DNA of 7,319 bases from Chloroflexota bacterium (GCA_021796375.1 JAJYJF010000104.1:1-7319), one strand, 5' to 3'. Shown: positions 1-6,273, counted from the stretch's first letter. Notes: generated from the letters alone by a model not told the origin. Translations and numbers: made by a program.

Positions 1-848
1 GCGGCGGCTCCGGCCACGAGCCCATGCACGGCGGATATGTCGGGGTGGGCATGCTGGATGCAGCCTGCCCGGGAGCGGTGTTCACCTCTCCCACCCCTGA
101 CCAGATGCTCGAGGCGACCAAGGCGGTCGATGGGGGCGCGGGGGTCCTGCACATCGTCAAAAACTACACGGGCGATGTGATGAACTTCGATATGGCGGCG
201 GACCTGGCCCGCTCCGAGGGCGCCACCGTCCAGAGCGTGCTGGTCGACGATGATGTGGCCGTCCAGAACAGCCTGTATACCGCCGGACGGCGCGGGGTAG
301 GCAGCACGGTGCTGGCGGAAAAGCTGTGCGGGGCAGCGGCAGAGGAACGCCGCTCGATCGAGCAGGTCGCAGCCGTCTTCCAGAAGGTCAAGGACTGGGG
401 GCGCAGCATGGGGATGGCGCTGACCTCCTGCACCGTCCCGCACGTGGGCAAGCCCACCTTTGACCTCCCCGAGGACGAGATGGAGATCGGGATCGGCATC
501 CACGGCGAGCCGGGGCGGATCCGGATGAAGGTCAGGCCGGCGGACGAGATCGTTGAGATGCTCATGGAGCCAATCCTGAAAGATGTCCCTTACAAGTCGG
601 GCGACCCGGTGCTCCTGTTCGTCAACGGCATGGGCGGCACACCGCTGATCGAGCTGTACATCGTCTACCGGAAAGCGGTCCAGATCGCCGAAAAGAACGG
701 GTTAAAAGTCGTCCGCAACCTGATCGGCCCGTACATCACCAGCCTGGAGATGGCCGGCGCCTCGATCACGGTGCTGAAAATGGACGACGACCTCGTCCGG
801 CTTTGGGACGCACCGGTGCTCACACCTGGCCTGCGCTGGAAAATGTAA
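1..848 (+). CDS. dhaK: Dihydroxyacetone kinase, DHA-binding subunit DhaK (5'-truncated by window edge)
   Basis: DhaK is the cytoplasmic substrate-binding subunit of the PTS-dependent DHA kinase. It binds DHA covalently through a histidine and passes it to DhaL-ADP for phosphorylation to DHAP. The reading frame is open from base 3 and enters in the family motif GGSGHEPMH. By comparison with E. coli DhaK as I recall it, about 51 N-terminal residues lie outside the window; 281 codons remain before the TAA. The active-site residues are present: the His of GSGHEP (codon 15-17, E. coli His56), the Asp of KNYTGD (codon 174-176, Asp109) and the substrate-linking His of GIGIHGEPG (codon 501-503, His218). 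The C-terminal [12 protein letters not shown] ending is typical. A segment of about 20 residues found before the LVN motif in E. coli DhaK is absent, as in shorter DhaK forms. An internal ATG at 24 lies inside the conserved motif and is not a start. dhaL follows after 61 nt. Confidence 0.96.
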   Translation, partial: GGSGHEPMHGGYVGVGMLDAACPGAVFTSPTPDQMLEATKAVDGGAGVLHIVKNYTGDVMNFDMAADLARSEGATVQSVLVDDDVAVQNSLYTAGRRGVGSTVLAEKLCGAAAEERRSIEQVAAVFQKVKDWGRSMGMALTSCTVPHVGKPTFDLPEDEMEIGIGIHGEPGRIRMKVRPADEIVEMLMEPILKDVPYKSGDPVLLFVNGMGGTPLIELYIVYRKAVQIAEKNGLKVVRNLIGPYITSLEMAGASITVLKMDDDLVRLWDAPVLTPGLRWKM

Positions 849-895
849 ACCGCGCCACCGGCCGGCCTTGCTTCACCCACCTGCATGAAAGAGCA

Positions 896-903
896 ACGAG
901 GAG
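896..903 (+). promoter_or_regulatory. Ribosome binding site of dhaL
   Basis: The purine-rich sequence ACGAGGAG lies 6 nt upstream of the ATG at 910. It is a good Shine-Dalgarno match and fixes the dhaL start, which also gives the expected N-terminal numbering for the family. Confidence 0.7.
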
Positions 904-909
904 TCCAAG

Positions 910-1545
910 ATGCCCATCACCAGAGATGCAGTTTTAGAATGGCTCCGGGAATACGCCGGGGTAATCGCAAAAAACAGCCAGTACCTGACCCAGCTGGATG
1001 CAGCTATCGGAGATGCGGATCACGGCGCTAACATGAACCGTGGTTTTCAGGCTGTTTTAACGAAATTGCCCGGCCTGTCCGATAAAGATATCGCGACGGT
1101 CCTCAAAACCGTCGGAATGACGCTCATTTCCACGGTGGGTGGAGCAGGGGGGCCGCTTTATGGAACGTTTTTTATCCAGGCGGGAAGCGCGGTCGCTGGA
1201 AAGCCGGAGCTCAGCCTGGAGGACTGGAGCGCCGCCCTCGACAGCGCGGTCCAGGGGATCAAAGCCCGGGGGAAAGCCGAGCCCGGGGACAAAACCATGG
1301 TCGACGCGCTCGTCCCGGCGGCGGAGGCGGTCAGAGCCGCCGTGGCGGAAAATGCCCCGATTGGAGAAGCATTGAAAAAATCGGCCCAGGCTGCCGAGGA
1401 TGGAATGAAGGCAACCATACCACTGGTCGCCCGCCGCGGGCGGGCGAGCTACCTGGGGGAACGCAGCGCAGGCCACCAGGATCCTGGGGCTACCTCATCG
1501 TTTCTGATGCTGGACGCAGCCGCCAGGGTCTGGTCTAACGCCTGA
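910..1545 (+). CDS. dhaL: Dihydroxyacetone kinase, ADP-binding subunit DhaL
   Basis: DhaL carries a tightly bound Mg-ADP that acts as a coenzyme. ADP is rephosphorylated by DhaM and the phosphate is transferred to DHA held by DhaK. The 211-residue length matches the family (about 210). The Mg-binding triad is visible in DAAIGDADHG as D30, D35 and D37, with H38 next to it; the numbering is the same as in E. coli DhaL. Other hallmarks are the glycine-rich STVGGAGGPLYG at 74-85, GDKTMVDAL at 126-134, and the nucleotide-lid motif GRASYLGERSAGHQDPGA at 177-194. No residue I would expect for catalysis is missing. The first ~150 codons look less GC-rich than the neighbouring genes, but the protein is intact. 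It lies between dhaK and glpK, 76 nt upstream of the glpK start. It is cytoplasmic, and works as a complex with DhaK (1-848) and DhaM (6274-7035). Confidence 0.97.
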   Translation: MPITRDAVLEWLREYAGVIAKNSQYLTQLDAAIGDADHGANMNRGFQAVLTKLPGLSDKDIATVLKTVGMTLISTVGGAGGPLYGTFFIQAGSAVAGKPELSLEDWSAALDSAVQGIKARGKAEPGDKTMVDALVPAAEAVRAAVAENAPIGEALKKSAQAAEDGMKATIPLVARRGRASYLGERSAGHQDPGATSSFLMLDAAARVWSNA

Positions 1546-1557
1546 TCCGCGTCCCTC

Positions 1558-1578
1558 CCCGGGGAAACCCGGGTTATT
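1558..1578 (+). terminator. GNRA-loop hairpin between dhaL and glpK, possible weak terminator or attenuator
   Basis: CCCGGG (1558-1563) and CCCGGG (1568-1573) form a perfect 6-bp all-GC stem closing a GAAA tetraloop. TTATT follows at 1574-1578. The shape resembles an intrinsic terminator, but the U-tract is short and interrupted, so partial termination or an mRNA-stabilising stem is more likely than a full stop. It could set the ratio of dha to glp transcripts. The structure was seen by eye; no folding energy was calculated. Confidence 0.4.
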
Positions 1579-1610
1579 AGGTTCCATAAGATGAATCGCT
1601 TGATAGAGCT

Positions 1611-1620
1611 TGGAGGAAAA
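1611..1620 (+). promoter_or_regulatory. Ribosome binding site of glpK (decides the start)
   Basis: TGGAGGAAAA lies just before the ATG at 1622 and contains a strong GGAGG core about 5 nt from the start. It favours ATG 1622 over an upstream in-frame TTG at 1610, which would overlap the Shine-Dalgarno sequence. Confidence 0.8.
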
Positions 1621-1621
1621 A

Positions 1622-3130
1622 ATGGCGAAATATAGTGTTGCAGTTGATCAGGGTACCACCAGCACCCGCTTTATGATCTTCGATCATGCCGGCCAGGTGG
1701 TCGGGATCGACCAGCGCGAGCACGAGCAGATCTATCCAAAGCCGGGGTGGGTGGAGCACAACCCGCTGGAGATCTGGACGCGGGTCCAGGAAGTGATCCA
1801 GAACGGTCTCAATCCGGCAGGCAAGCCCGCCATCGATCCCAAGGATATCGCCGCGGTTGGCGTGACCAACCAGCGCGAGACAGCCGTAGTCTGGGAGAAG
1901 GCCACCGGCAAGCCGGTCTATAACGCCATCGTCTGGCAGGACACCCGCACCGACCAGATCATCAATGAGTTCGGCAAGCACGGCGGGCAGGACCGCTTCC
2001 GCGATAAAGTCGGCCTGCCGCTGGCCACTTATTTCTCTGGCCCCAAGATCAAATGGATCCTGGATAACGTCCAGGGCACGCGCAGCCGGGCGGAACGCGG
2101 CGAGCTGCTCTTCGGGAATATCGATACCTGGGTGATCTGGAACCTGACCGGCGGTCCCAAGGGCGGCGTCCACGTGACGGACGTCACCAACGCATCCCGC
2201 ACTATGCTGATGAACCTCAAGACCCTCGACTGGGATGAGGAAATCTTGAAGATCATGGGCATCCCGCGCTCCATGCTGCCGCAGGTCCGCGCGTCCAGCG
2301 AGGTGTATGGGAAGGTAGCCGCGGGGCCGCTGGCGGGGATCCCGGTAGCCGGAGACTTGGGCGACCAGCAGGCCGCTCTCTTTGGCCAGGCCTGCTACTC
2401 GCCGGGCGAAGCCAAGAACACCTACGGCACCGGCTGCTTCATGCTCCTCAACACCGGCACCAAGCCGGTCCCCTCGAAGAGCGGGCTGCTCACCACCATG
2501 GGCTACAAGATCGGCAAAGAACCCGCTGTGTACGCGCTGGAAGGGTCTATCGCGATCACCGGCGCGCTGGTCCAGTGGCTGCGCGACAACCTGGGCATGA
2601 TCCAGAAATCAGCCGATGTGGAAACGCTGGCTGCCACGGTCGAGGATAACGGCGGCATCTACTTCGTGCCGGCCTTCTCCGGTCTGTTCGCGCCCTACTG
2701 GCGCAGCGATGCCCGCGGCGCGATCGTCGGCCTGACCCGCTACGTCAACAAGGGGCACCTCGCCCGCGCCGTCCTGGAGGCCACCGCTTACCAGACCCGC
2801 GAGGTGCTGGACGCGATGGAAAAAGACTCCGGCGTCCATCTGACCGCGTTGAAGGTGGACGGCGGGATGGTGTTCAACGAGACTCTCATGCAGTTCCAGT
2901 CGAACATCCTCGGTGTCCCGGTCGTTCGCCCGAAGGTGGCGGAAACCACGTCGCTAGGCGCCGCATACGCGGCCGGGATGGCAGTCGGGTTATGGAGCAG
3001 CTTTGATGAGCTGCGCGCCAACTGGGGCAAGGACAAGGAATGGGATCCCAAGATGGAGCAGGCGACGCGCGAGCGCCTGTTCTCGGATTGGAAGCGCGCC
3101 GTCACGCGCACCTTCGATTGGGTTCAGTAA
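1622..3130 (+). CDS. glpK: Glycerol kinase
   Basis: GlpK phosphorylates glycerol with ATP to sn-glycerol-3-phosphate in the cytoplasm. It belongs to the FGGY carbohydrate kinase family. Starting at ATG 1622 the protein has 502 residues, the usual GlpK length. Visible motifs are the N-terminal phosphate loop VDQGTTSTR (8-16), GWVEHNP (42-48), the glycerol-contacting TNQRET (82-87, with R85 and E86), Y137 in TYFSG, the catalytic [14 protein letters not shown] (243-256, with D248 and Q249), [11 protein letters not shown] (264-274), and the C-terminal nucleotide motif [10 protein letters not shown] (411-420). The E. coli fructose-1,6-bisphosphate loop (GGKGGTR) is absent. So is the histidine segment that HPr phosphorylates in Firmicutes GlpK: the matching stretch, residues 226-241, has no His. 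Both known control mechanisms therefore appear to be missing. Its product is the likely substrate of the GlpA-like dehydrogenase encoded at 3555-4736. Confidence 0.98.
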   Translation: MAKYSVAVDQGTTSTRFMIFDHAGQVVGIDQREHEQIYPKPGWVEHNPLEIWTRVQEVIQNGLNPAGKPAIDPKDIAAVGVTNQRETAVVWEKATGKPVYNAIVWQDTRTDQIINEFGKHGGQDRFRDKVGLPLATYFSGPKIKWILDNVQGTRSRAERGELLFGNIDTWVIWNLTGGPKGGVHVTDVTNASRTMLMNLKTLDWDEEILKIMGIPRSMLPQVRASSEVYGKVAAGPLAGIPVAGDLGDQQAALFGQACYSPGEAKNTYGTGCFMLLNTGTKPVPSKSGLLTTMGYKIGKEPAVYALEGSIAITGALVQWLRDNLGMIQKSADVETLAATVEDNGGIYFVPAFSGLFAPYWRSDARGAIVGLTRYVNKGHLARAVLEATAYQTREVLDAMEKDSGVHLTALKVDGGMVFNETLMQFQSNILGVPVVRPKVAETTSLGAAYAAGMAVGLWSSFDELRANWGKDKEWDPKMEQATRERLFSDWKRAVTRTFDWVQ

Positions 3131-3158
3131 TCTCCCGGTAAAGACAACGCACCAGCCA

Positions 3159-3182
3159 GCGCCAGGCAGGCCTGCCCGGCGC
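3159..3182. repeat. Near-perfect 12-bp inverted repeat downstream of glpK
   Basis: GCGCCAGGCAGG (3159-3170) is followed at once by CCTGCCCGGCGC (3171-3182). The arms are complementary at 11 of 12 positions. In RNA this could form an 8 to 10-bp GC stem with a small loop, starting 28 nt after the glpK stop. No T-run follows; a C-rich stretch and a run of eight Gs (3199-3206) come next. It could be a 3' stabilising or processing stem, a Rho-related pause, or a palindromic protein site. Its function is unknown. Confidence 0.45.
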
Positions 3183-3206
3183 CGCATCCTCCCCGGGTGG
3201 GGGGGG

Positions 3207-3241
3207 TTGATTCCCGCGGCCCACAATGGATATGTTATATT
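3207..3241 (+). promoter_or_regulatory. Weak candidate promoter in an AT-rich patch upstream of the small membrane ORF
   Basis: TTGATT (3207-3212) and TATGTT (3231-3236) are spaced by 18 nt and match a sigma70-type promoter only partly. An overlapping TATATT at 3236-3241 is a better -10 but has no well-spaced -35. This is the most AT-rich patch I noticed in otherwise GC-rich DNA, in the 132-nt spacer after glpK, which is why it is recorded. A secondary promoter for glpA-sdhBCD-dhaM could sit here, but the support is slight. Confidence 0.2.
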
Positions 3242-3262
3242 TATAAGGAAAGCTGGCCCAGA

Positions 3263-3463
3263 ATGAAGCCAAAGGAAAAGAAGACTCGCCCGGCAAATCC
3301 CAGCGCGCAGGTTCAATCCAAAATACCCGATCCGACGGTCCGCAGGGGGTGGATCGCTCCGCGAACCGGGTTGTGGGTGATCGCTGTCGCCAGTATTGCC
3401 TGCGCAGCCTGGACGGGCTGGCAGGTCTCTCAATTTAAACCCCCACTGGAAAGCGCGCTGTAG
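3263..3463 (+). CDS. Small membrane protein, probably prematurely ended by an amber codon
   Basis: I do not recognise this 66-residue ORF by family. The N-terminal ~34 residues are lysine/arginine/proline-rich and soluble. A membrane segment follows (about 36-55, containing LWVIAVASIACAAW), and the frame then stops at TAG 3461-3463. The same frame continues after the TAG with a second hydrophobic, tryptophan-containing helix and a basic tail. This suggests an original two-helix membrane protein. The start at ATG 3263 is chosen because the coding character begins there; an AAGGAA at 3245-3250 is a weak, distant ribosome site (12-nt spacing). An in-frame ATG at 3197 would add a non-conserved-looking stretch. 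Its place between glpK and glpA suggests a link to the G3P dehydrogenase complex, but no function can be assigned. It may be a pseudogene. Confidence 0.5.
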   Translation: MKPKEKKTRPANPSAQVQSKIPDPTVRRGWIAPRTGLWVIAVASIACAAWTGWQVSQFKPPLESAL

Positions 3464-3637
3464 GGGATTTTGTTCGGTGCGACCATCTGGCTGGTTGCCG
3501 GCTTTGCCGACGCCGTCTATCGCTGGATCCGGCGCAGTGAGAAAAAGAGCCACAATGAGCAAACCACACGCCATCCTCATCGGCGCAGGGTTTACCGGAT
3601 GCGCCACCGCCTACGACCTGGCGTTACGCGGTTTTGA
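3464..3637 (+). pseudogene. Post-amber continuation of the small membrane ORF (second membrane helix)
   Basis: In frame with 3263-3463, directly after the TAG, the sequence reads GILFGATIWLVAGFADAVY and then WIRRSEKK, a plausible transmembrane helix with a positively charged cytoplasmic end. The frame stays open to TGA 3635-3637 and overlaps the first 83 nt of glpA in a different frame; the last ~30 codons are probably not meaningful. One G-to-A change (TGG to TAG, Trp to stop) would explain the break. A sequencing error or real readthrough is also possible. TAG is the normal terminator of three other genes here (5875, 6265 and 7033), so genome-wide amber recoding is unlikely. Confidence 0.45.
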
Positions 3638-4736
3638 CGTGACCGTACTGGAGCGCGGCGACCTGGCCGCAGGCACCTCGGGGCGCACGCACGGCCTGCT
3701 GCACTCCGGGGCGCGCTACTGCGTCACCGACCAGGAATCGGCGGTCGAGTGTATCGACGAGTCGCGCATCCTGGCCCGCATCGCCGCCCAATGTATCGAG
3801 TTCAACGGCGGCTTGTTCATCGCTTTAGACGACTCCGATCTGGCTTTTGTGGACCGTTTCGTCGAGGGCGCGCAAACCTGCCACATTCCGATCGAACAGA
3901 TCAGCCCGCGCAAGGCGCTGGAGATGGAGCCGGCGATCAACCCCGGGGTGCTGGACGCGTACTGGGTGCCGGACGGCACCTTTGACCCGCTGCGGCTGGC
4001 GCTGGCCTTCGCCGCTAGCGCGAAAGCCAGCGGCGCGGTTTTCAAGCTGTACTGCCAGGTGGAAGCCATGCTCGCGGACGGGCAGGGCAATCTCAATGGG
4101 GTGCGCTACTGGGACCGCACCACCGGCCAGCACCACGAGCTGCGCGGCGACATCGTGGTCAGCGCCACCGGGGCCTGGGCCGGCGAGCTGGCCGAGCTGG
4201 CCGGCGCCCACGTTCCCGTGCGGCCCACGCCGGGGGTGATGGTTGCTTTTGCGAGCCGCTTCGTGGAGCGCGCCATCAACCGCCTCAATAAGCCCGGGGA
4301 CGGGGATATCGTCCTCCCCCAGCGGCGCATGGTGGTGGTCGGAACCACCTCCTTCGAAGCCGAGGATGTCGACTATATCCCGGTATCTGAGGAGCAGGTG
4401 GCCGAGATGGTCAAGCGCGGGGCCGACCTGATCCCGGCGCTGGCCACCGCTCCTCAGCGCGGCGCTTACATGGCCAGCCGGCCGCTGGTGGGCTCCGGCA
4501 CGCAGGCGCGCTCGATCGCGCGGACCTTCAAATGCTTCGACCACAAGGAGAGCGACGGGATCGACGGCTTTGTCACCATCACCGGCGGCAAGGCCACGAC
4601 GTGCCGGGCGATGGCTGAGGCCACCGCGGATATGGTCTGCCGCAAGCTGGGCGTCAGCGCCGCCTGCCAGACGCGCGAGAGGCCGCTGCGCTCTTACCGC
4701 GAGTTTTACCGCGCGGGGGAAGGAGCGCGCGCATGA
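3555..4736 (+). CDS. glpA: GlpA-type FAD-dependent glycerol-3-phosphate dehydrogenase, lacking the C-terminal BFD-like domain
   Basis: This DAO-fold flavoprotein is predicted to oxidise sn-glycerol-3-phosphate to DHAP and reduce FAD. The 393 residues match the first ~390 of E. coli GlpA throughout. Motifs are the FAD Rossmann loop GAGFTG (10-15) with E33 for the ribose, GRTHGLLHSGARY (43-55), VTDQESAVECI (57-67), PDGTFDP (139-145), NRLNKPGDGDIVLP (242-255), and the C-terminal FAD motif TITGGK (341-346) followed by RAMAEATADMVCRKLG. E. coli GlpA has about 540 residues and continues with a cysteine-rich BFD-like [2Fe-2S] domain. Here the protein stops about 25 residues after CRKLG, so the natural electron exit is missing. 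The start at ATG 3555 gives the canonical Rossmann N-terminus; upstream sequence in this frame (from 3396) is unlike the family. The ribosome site is weak (AAGAG, 3545-3549), so translation may be coupled to the upstream small ORF. It overlaps the Fe-S subunit gene by 4 nt (ATGA, 4733-4736). G3P as substrate is inferred from homology and glpK. Confidence 0.9.
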   Translation: MSKPHAILIGAGFTGCATAYDLALRGFDVTVLERGDLAAGTSGRTHGLLHSGARYCVTDQESAVECIDESRILARIAAQCIEFNGGLFIALDDSDLAFVDRFVEGAQTCHIPIEQISPRKALEMEPAINPGVLDAYWVPDGTFDPLRLALAFAASAKASGAVFKLYCQVEAMLADGQGNLNGVRYWDRTTGQHHELRGDIVVSATGAWAGELAELAGAHVPVRPTPGVMVAFASRFVERAINRLNKPGDGDIVLPQRRMVVVGTTSFEAEDVDYIPVSEEQVAEMVKRGADLIPALATAPQRGAYMASRPLVGSGTQARSIARTFKCFDHKESDGIDGFVTITGGKATTCRAMAEATADMVCRKLGVSAACQTRERPLRSYREFYRAGEGARA

Positions 4737-5494
4737 CGGCCGAGGTCTGGACGGTAACGTTCCGCGTTTTTCGCCGCAAGGGCGCCGAAGCTCCCCACTA
4801 CGATTTCTTCCGGCTTGAGGTCAGCCCGGACGAGTACGTGTTGGATGCCATCGAGCGCATCTGGGCTTTTCACGACCGGTCGCTGGTTTACCGCTACGCC
4901 TGCCACCACGCCACCTGCGGCGCGTGCGGGATGCGGGTCAACAGCGTGGAAAAGCTGACCTGCATCACCACCATCCGCTCCGTCGCGCGCGATGGCGGTG
5001 AGGTCACGGTGGAACCGCTGCGTAATTTTCCGGTCATCTCCGACCTCACGGTGGATATGGGGGACCTATACCGGAGCATGGAAGCGGTCCATTACCCGGC
5101 CGTGTCCCCGGTAGCGGCCGCGCCCCTGCCCACGATCCCGGCAAAAGATGGGATTTCGCCCGGCGGGCCGCTCCGTGAAGAGCCCGATGCGCACCGCCTC
5201 AACGACTGCATCGAGTGCGGGCTGTGCGTCAGCGCCTGTCCGATCGCCACCACAACCGCCGGCTATCTCGGCCCGGCGGTGCTGGCTGCCATCCAGTTCC
5301 AGGGGATTTCCGGGAAACCGGCGCTCGCGGGGCTGGCAGACTGCGAAGATGGTGTGTGGCGCTGCCACAGCGCTTATGAGTGTACCGCCGTCTGCCCATC
5401 GCTGGTCGATCCGGGCTGGCGCATTATGGACCTGCGCAAGCAGGCGATCGGAAGGCGCTTCAGGCGCCTCTTCGGGAGAGGAGAGACCGCATGA
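4733..5494 (+). CDS. SdhB/FrdB-type three-cluster iron-sulfur subunit, probable electron partner of GlpA
   Basis: This subunit wires electrons from a flavoprotein to a membrane quinone site. All eleven expected cluster cysteines are present. [2Fe-2S]: C57, C62, C65 and C77 (spacing C-x4-C-x2-C-x11-C). [4Fe-4S]: C159, C162 and C165 of CIECGLC, plus C221. [3Fe-4S]: C169, C211 and C217. The 253-residue length is normal. H212 directly after C211 (RCHSAYEC) matches the E. coli SdhB quinone-site histidine, whereas the SdhB Trp pair after the CP motif is absent, as in FrdB. A proline/alanine-rich linker at about 122-152 is roughly 10 residues longer than in E. coli FrdB. The start at ATG 4733 has a GGAAGGAG ribosome site (4717-4724) and overlaps the glpA stop. 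No sdhA is in the window; the only adjacent flavoprotein is GlpA. It could still serve an SdhA encoded elsewhere. It is not GlpC, which has a different CCG-domain architecture. Confidence 0.93.
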   Translation: MTAEVWTVTFRVFRRKGAEAPHYDFFRLEVSPDEYVLDAIERIWAFHDRSLVYRYACHHATCGACGMRVNSVEKLTCITTIRSVARDGGEVTVEPLRNFPVISDLTVDMGDLYRSMEAVHYPAVSPVAAAPLPTIPAKDGISPGGPLREEPDAHRLNDCIECGLCVSACPIATTTAGYLGPAVLAAIQFQGISGKPALAGLADCEDGVWRCHSAYECTAVCPSLVDPGWRIMDLRKQAIGRRFRRLFGRGETA

Positions 5495-5877
5495 GCGTGC
5501 AGACCCGCTCGCCATCCCGGGCCGCTCAATGGCTGAATTTCCCCCACCGGGGGGTCGGCATGTGGGCGTTTGCCATGAACCGGCTGAGCGCCCTGGGGCT
5601 GGCTGTCTACCTGTTTTTACACCTGTTCCTGCTTCGCCAGCTCGCGGAAGGCCCTTCCGCGTTCGACCGATTTATCAGCCTGGTGCGCTCGCCGCTCTTC
5701 ACCCTTTCGGAATGGGTGGTGGTGGTGGGTGGCCTGTACCACGGGCTGAACGGCGTCCGCGTGATCCTGACCAGCCTAGGCGTGGCGGTTCCATACCAGC
5801 GGCAGATGTTCTGGATCCTGTTCGGGATCGCCGCCCTGGGAAGCCTGGCGTTTGCCATCCGCATGTTCACGGCCTAG
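5491..5877 (+). CDS. SdhC-like cytochrome b membrane anchor subunit
   Basis: This 128-residue integral membrane protein is predicted to hold one face of a heme b and part of the quinone site. Three hydrophobic segments are visible: about 29-50 (NRLSALGLAVYLFLHLFLL), 73-95 and 105-125. The HGLNGVR motif in helix 2 (H84-R90) corresponds to YHVVVGIR of E. coli SdhC, whose His is the heme ligand. N30-R31-L-S33 at the start of helix 1 resembles the E. coli HRVSG segment that lines the quinone pocket. The start at ATG 5491 overlaps the Fe-S gene stop by 4 nt (ATGA) and follows a GGGAGAGGAGAG purine tract (5474-5485), which implies tight translational coupling. The stop TAG (5875-5877) overlaps the ribosome site of the next gene. 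Sequence similarity in this family is low, so the assignment rests on motif, topology and position. Confidence 0.88.
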   Translation: MSVQTRSPSRAAQWLNFPHRGVGMWAFAMNRLSALGLAVYLFLHLFLLRQLAEGPSAFDRFISLVRSPLFTLSEWVVVVGGLYHGLNGVRVILTSLGVAVPYQRQMFWILFGIAALGSLAFAIRMFTA

Positions 5878-5886
5878 GAGGGCAGC

Positions 5887-6267
5887 ATGGACCTGACCCA
5901 ATCGGCGCCCAAATCGGGCGAAGGCACCGGACTGTGGCTGCTCAAGATCGCGACCGGGGCGCTCGTGATCATCCTGCTCGGCATCCACCTTACCGTCAAC
6001 CACTTGACCGCCCCACAGGGCCTGCTGGATTACCACGAGGTGGCCGTCTACCTCTCGCACCCCGGGATTGCCCTGATGGAGGGCAGCTTCCTGGTCATCG
6101 TCGTCACCCACGCGCTCCTGGGGCTGCGCTCCATTATCCTGGACCTCAAACCCTCGCGGAGGGTGCTGGGGGCGGTGAACTGGGGCTTTTCGATCGTCGG
6201 GGCAGGATGCGTGGTTTACGGAATCTGGCTGCTCCAGGTGATTGTTTCGCGCGGTGCGGGAGGGTAG
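5887..6267 (+). CDS. SdhD-like second membrane anchor subunit
   Basis: This 126-residue protein has three predicted membrane helices, about 18-40 (IATGALVIILLGIHLTVNHL), 61-86 and 95-118. H75 in THALLGLR (H-x3-G-x-R) lies where E. coli SdhD has its heme ligand (IHAWIG). With H84 of the SdhC-like subunit it would give bis-histidine ligation of one heme b. Two more histidines in helix 1 (H34, H39) could be quinone-side or extra heme ligands. The gene starts 9 nt after the sdhC-like stop, with an AGGAGGG ribosome site (5876-5882) that overlaps that stop. A GGGAGGG at its 3' end (6258-6264) serves dhaM, 6 nt further on. Two short anchor proteins, rather than one five-helix cytochrome b558, make this the SdhC+SdhD type of architecture. 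Confidence 0.86.
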   Translation: MDLTQSAPKSGEGTGLWLLKIATGALVIILLGIHLTVNHLTAPQGLLDYHEVAVYLSHPGIALMEGSFLVIVVTHALLGLRSIILDLKPSRRVLGAVNWGFSIVGAGCVVYGIWLLQVIVSRGAGG

Positions 6268-6273
6268 CGGCGC

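Noticed and set aside
1610..1621. Alternative TTG start of glpK four codons upstream
   Set aside because: It would overlap the strong ribosome site, and ATG 1622 gives the canonical 502-residue enzyme.
1577..2173. Minus-strand open frame of 198 codons opposite the start of glpK
   Set aside because: Antisense to highly conserved GlpK motifs, with no motif of its own.
3191..3206. Possible G-quadruplex from the run of eight Gs
   Set aside because: Only one long and one short G tract occur close together, not the four needed for an intramolecular quadruplex.
3396..3554. In-frame upstream extension of glpA giving a 446-residue protein
   Set aside because: The added residues do not resemble a GlpA N-terminus or a clear signal peptide; the FAD-binding strand begins right after ATG 3555.
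2990..3607. Minus-strand open frame of 205 codons spanning the end of glpK, the spacer and the start of glpA
   Set aside because: No recognisable domain, Pro/Arg-rich, and it crosses two real genes; chance open frame. The plus-strand membrane-protein reading explains the hydrophobic content better.
3825..4544. Minus-strand open frame of 239 codons opposite glpA
   Set aside because: It is antisense to the conserved GlpA core, with a His/Arg/Gly-rich composition and no motif; a shadow of biased codon use.
4733..6267. Ordinary succinate dehydrogenase or fumarate reductase operon
   Set aside because: No SdhA/FrdA flavoprotein is present in the window, and the adjacent overlapping flavoprotein gene is GlpA-like. 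It remains possible that an SdhA encoded elsewhere uses these subunits.
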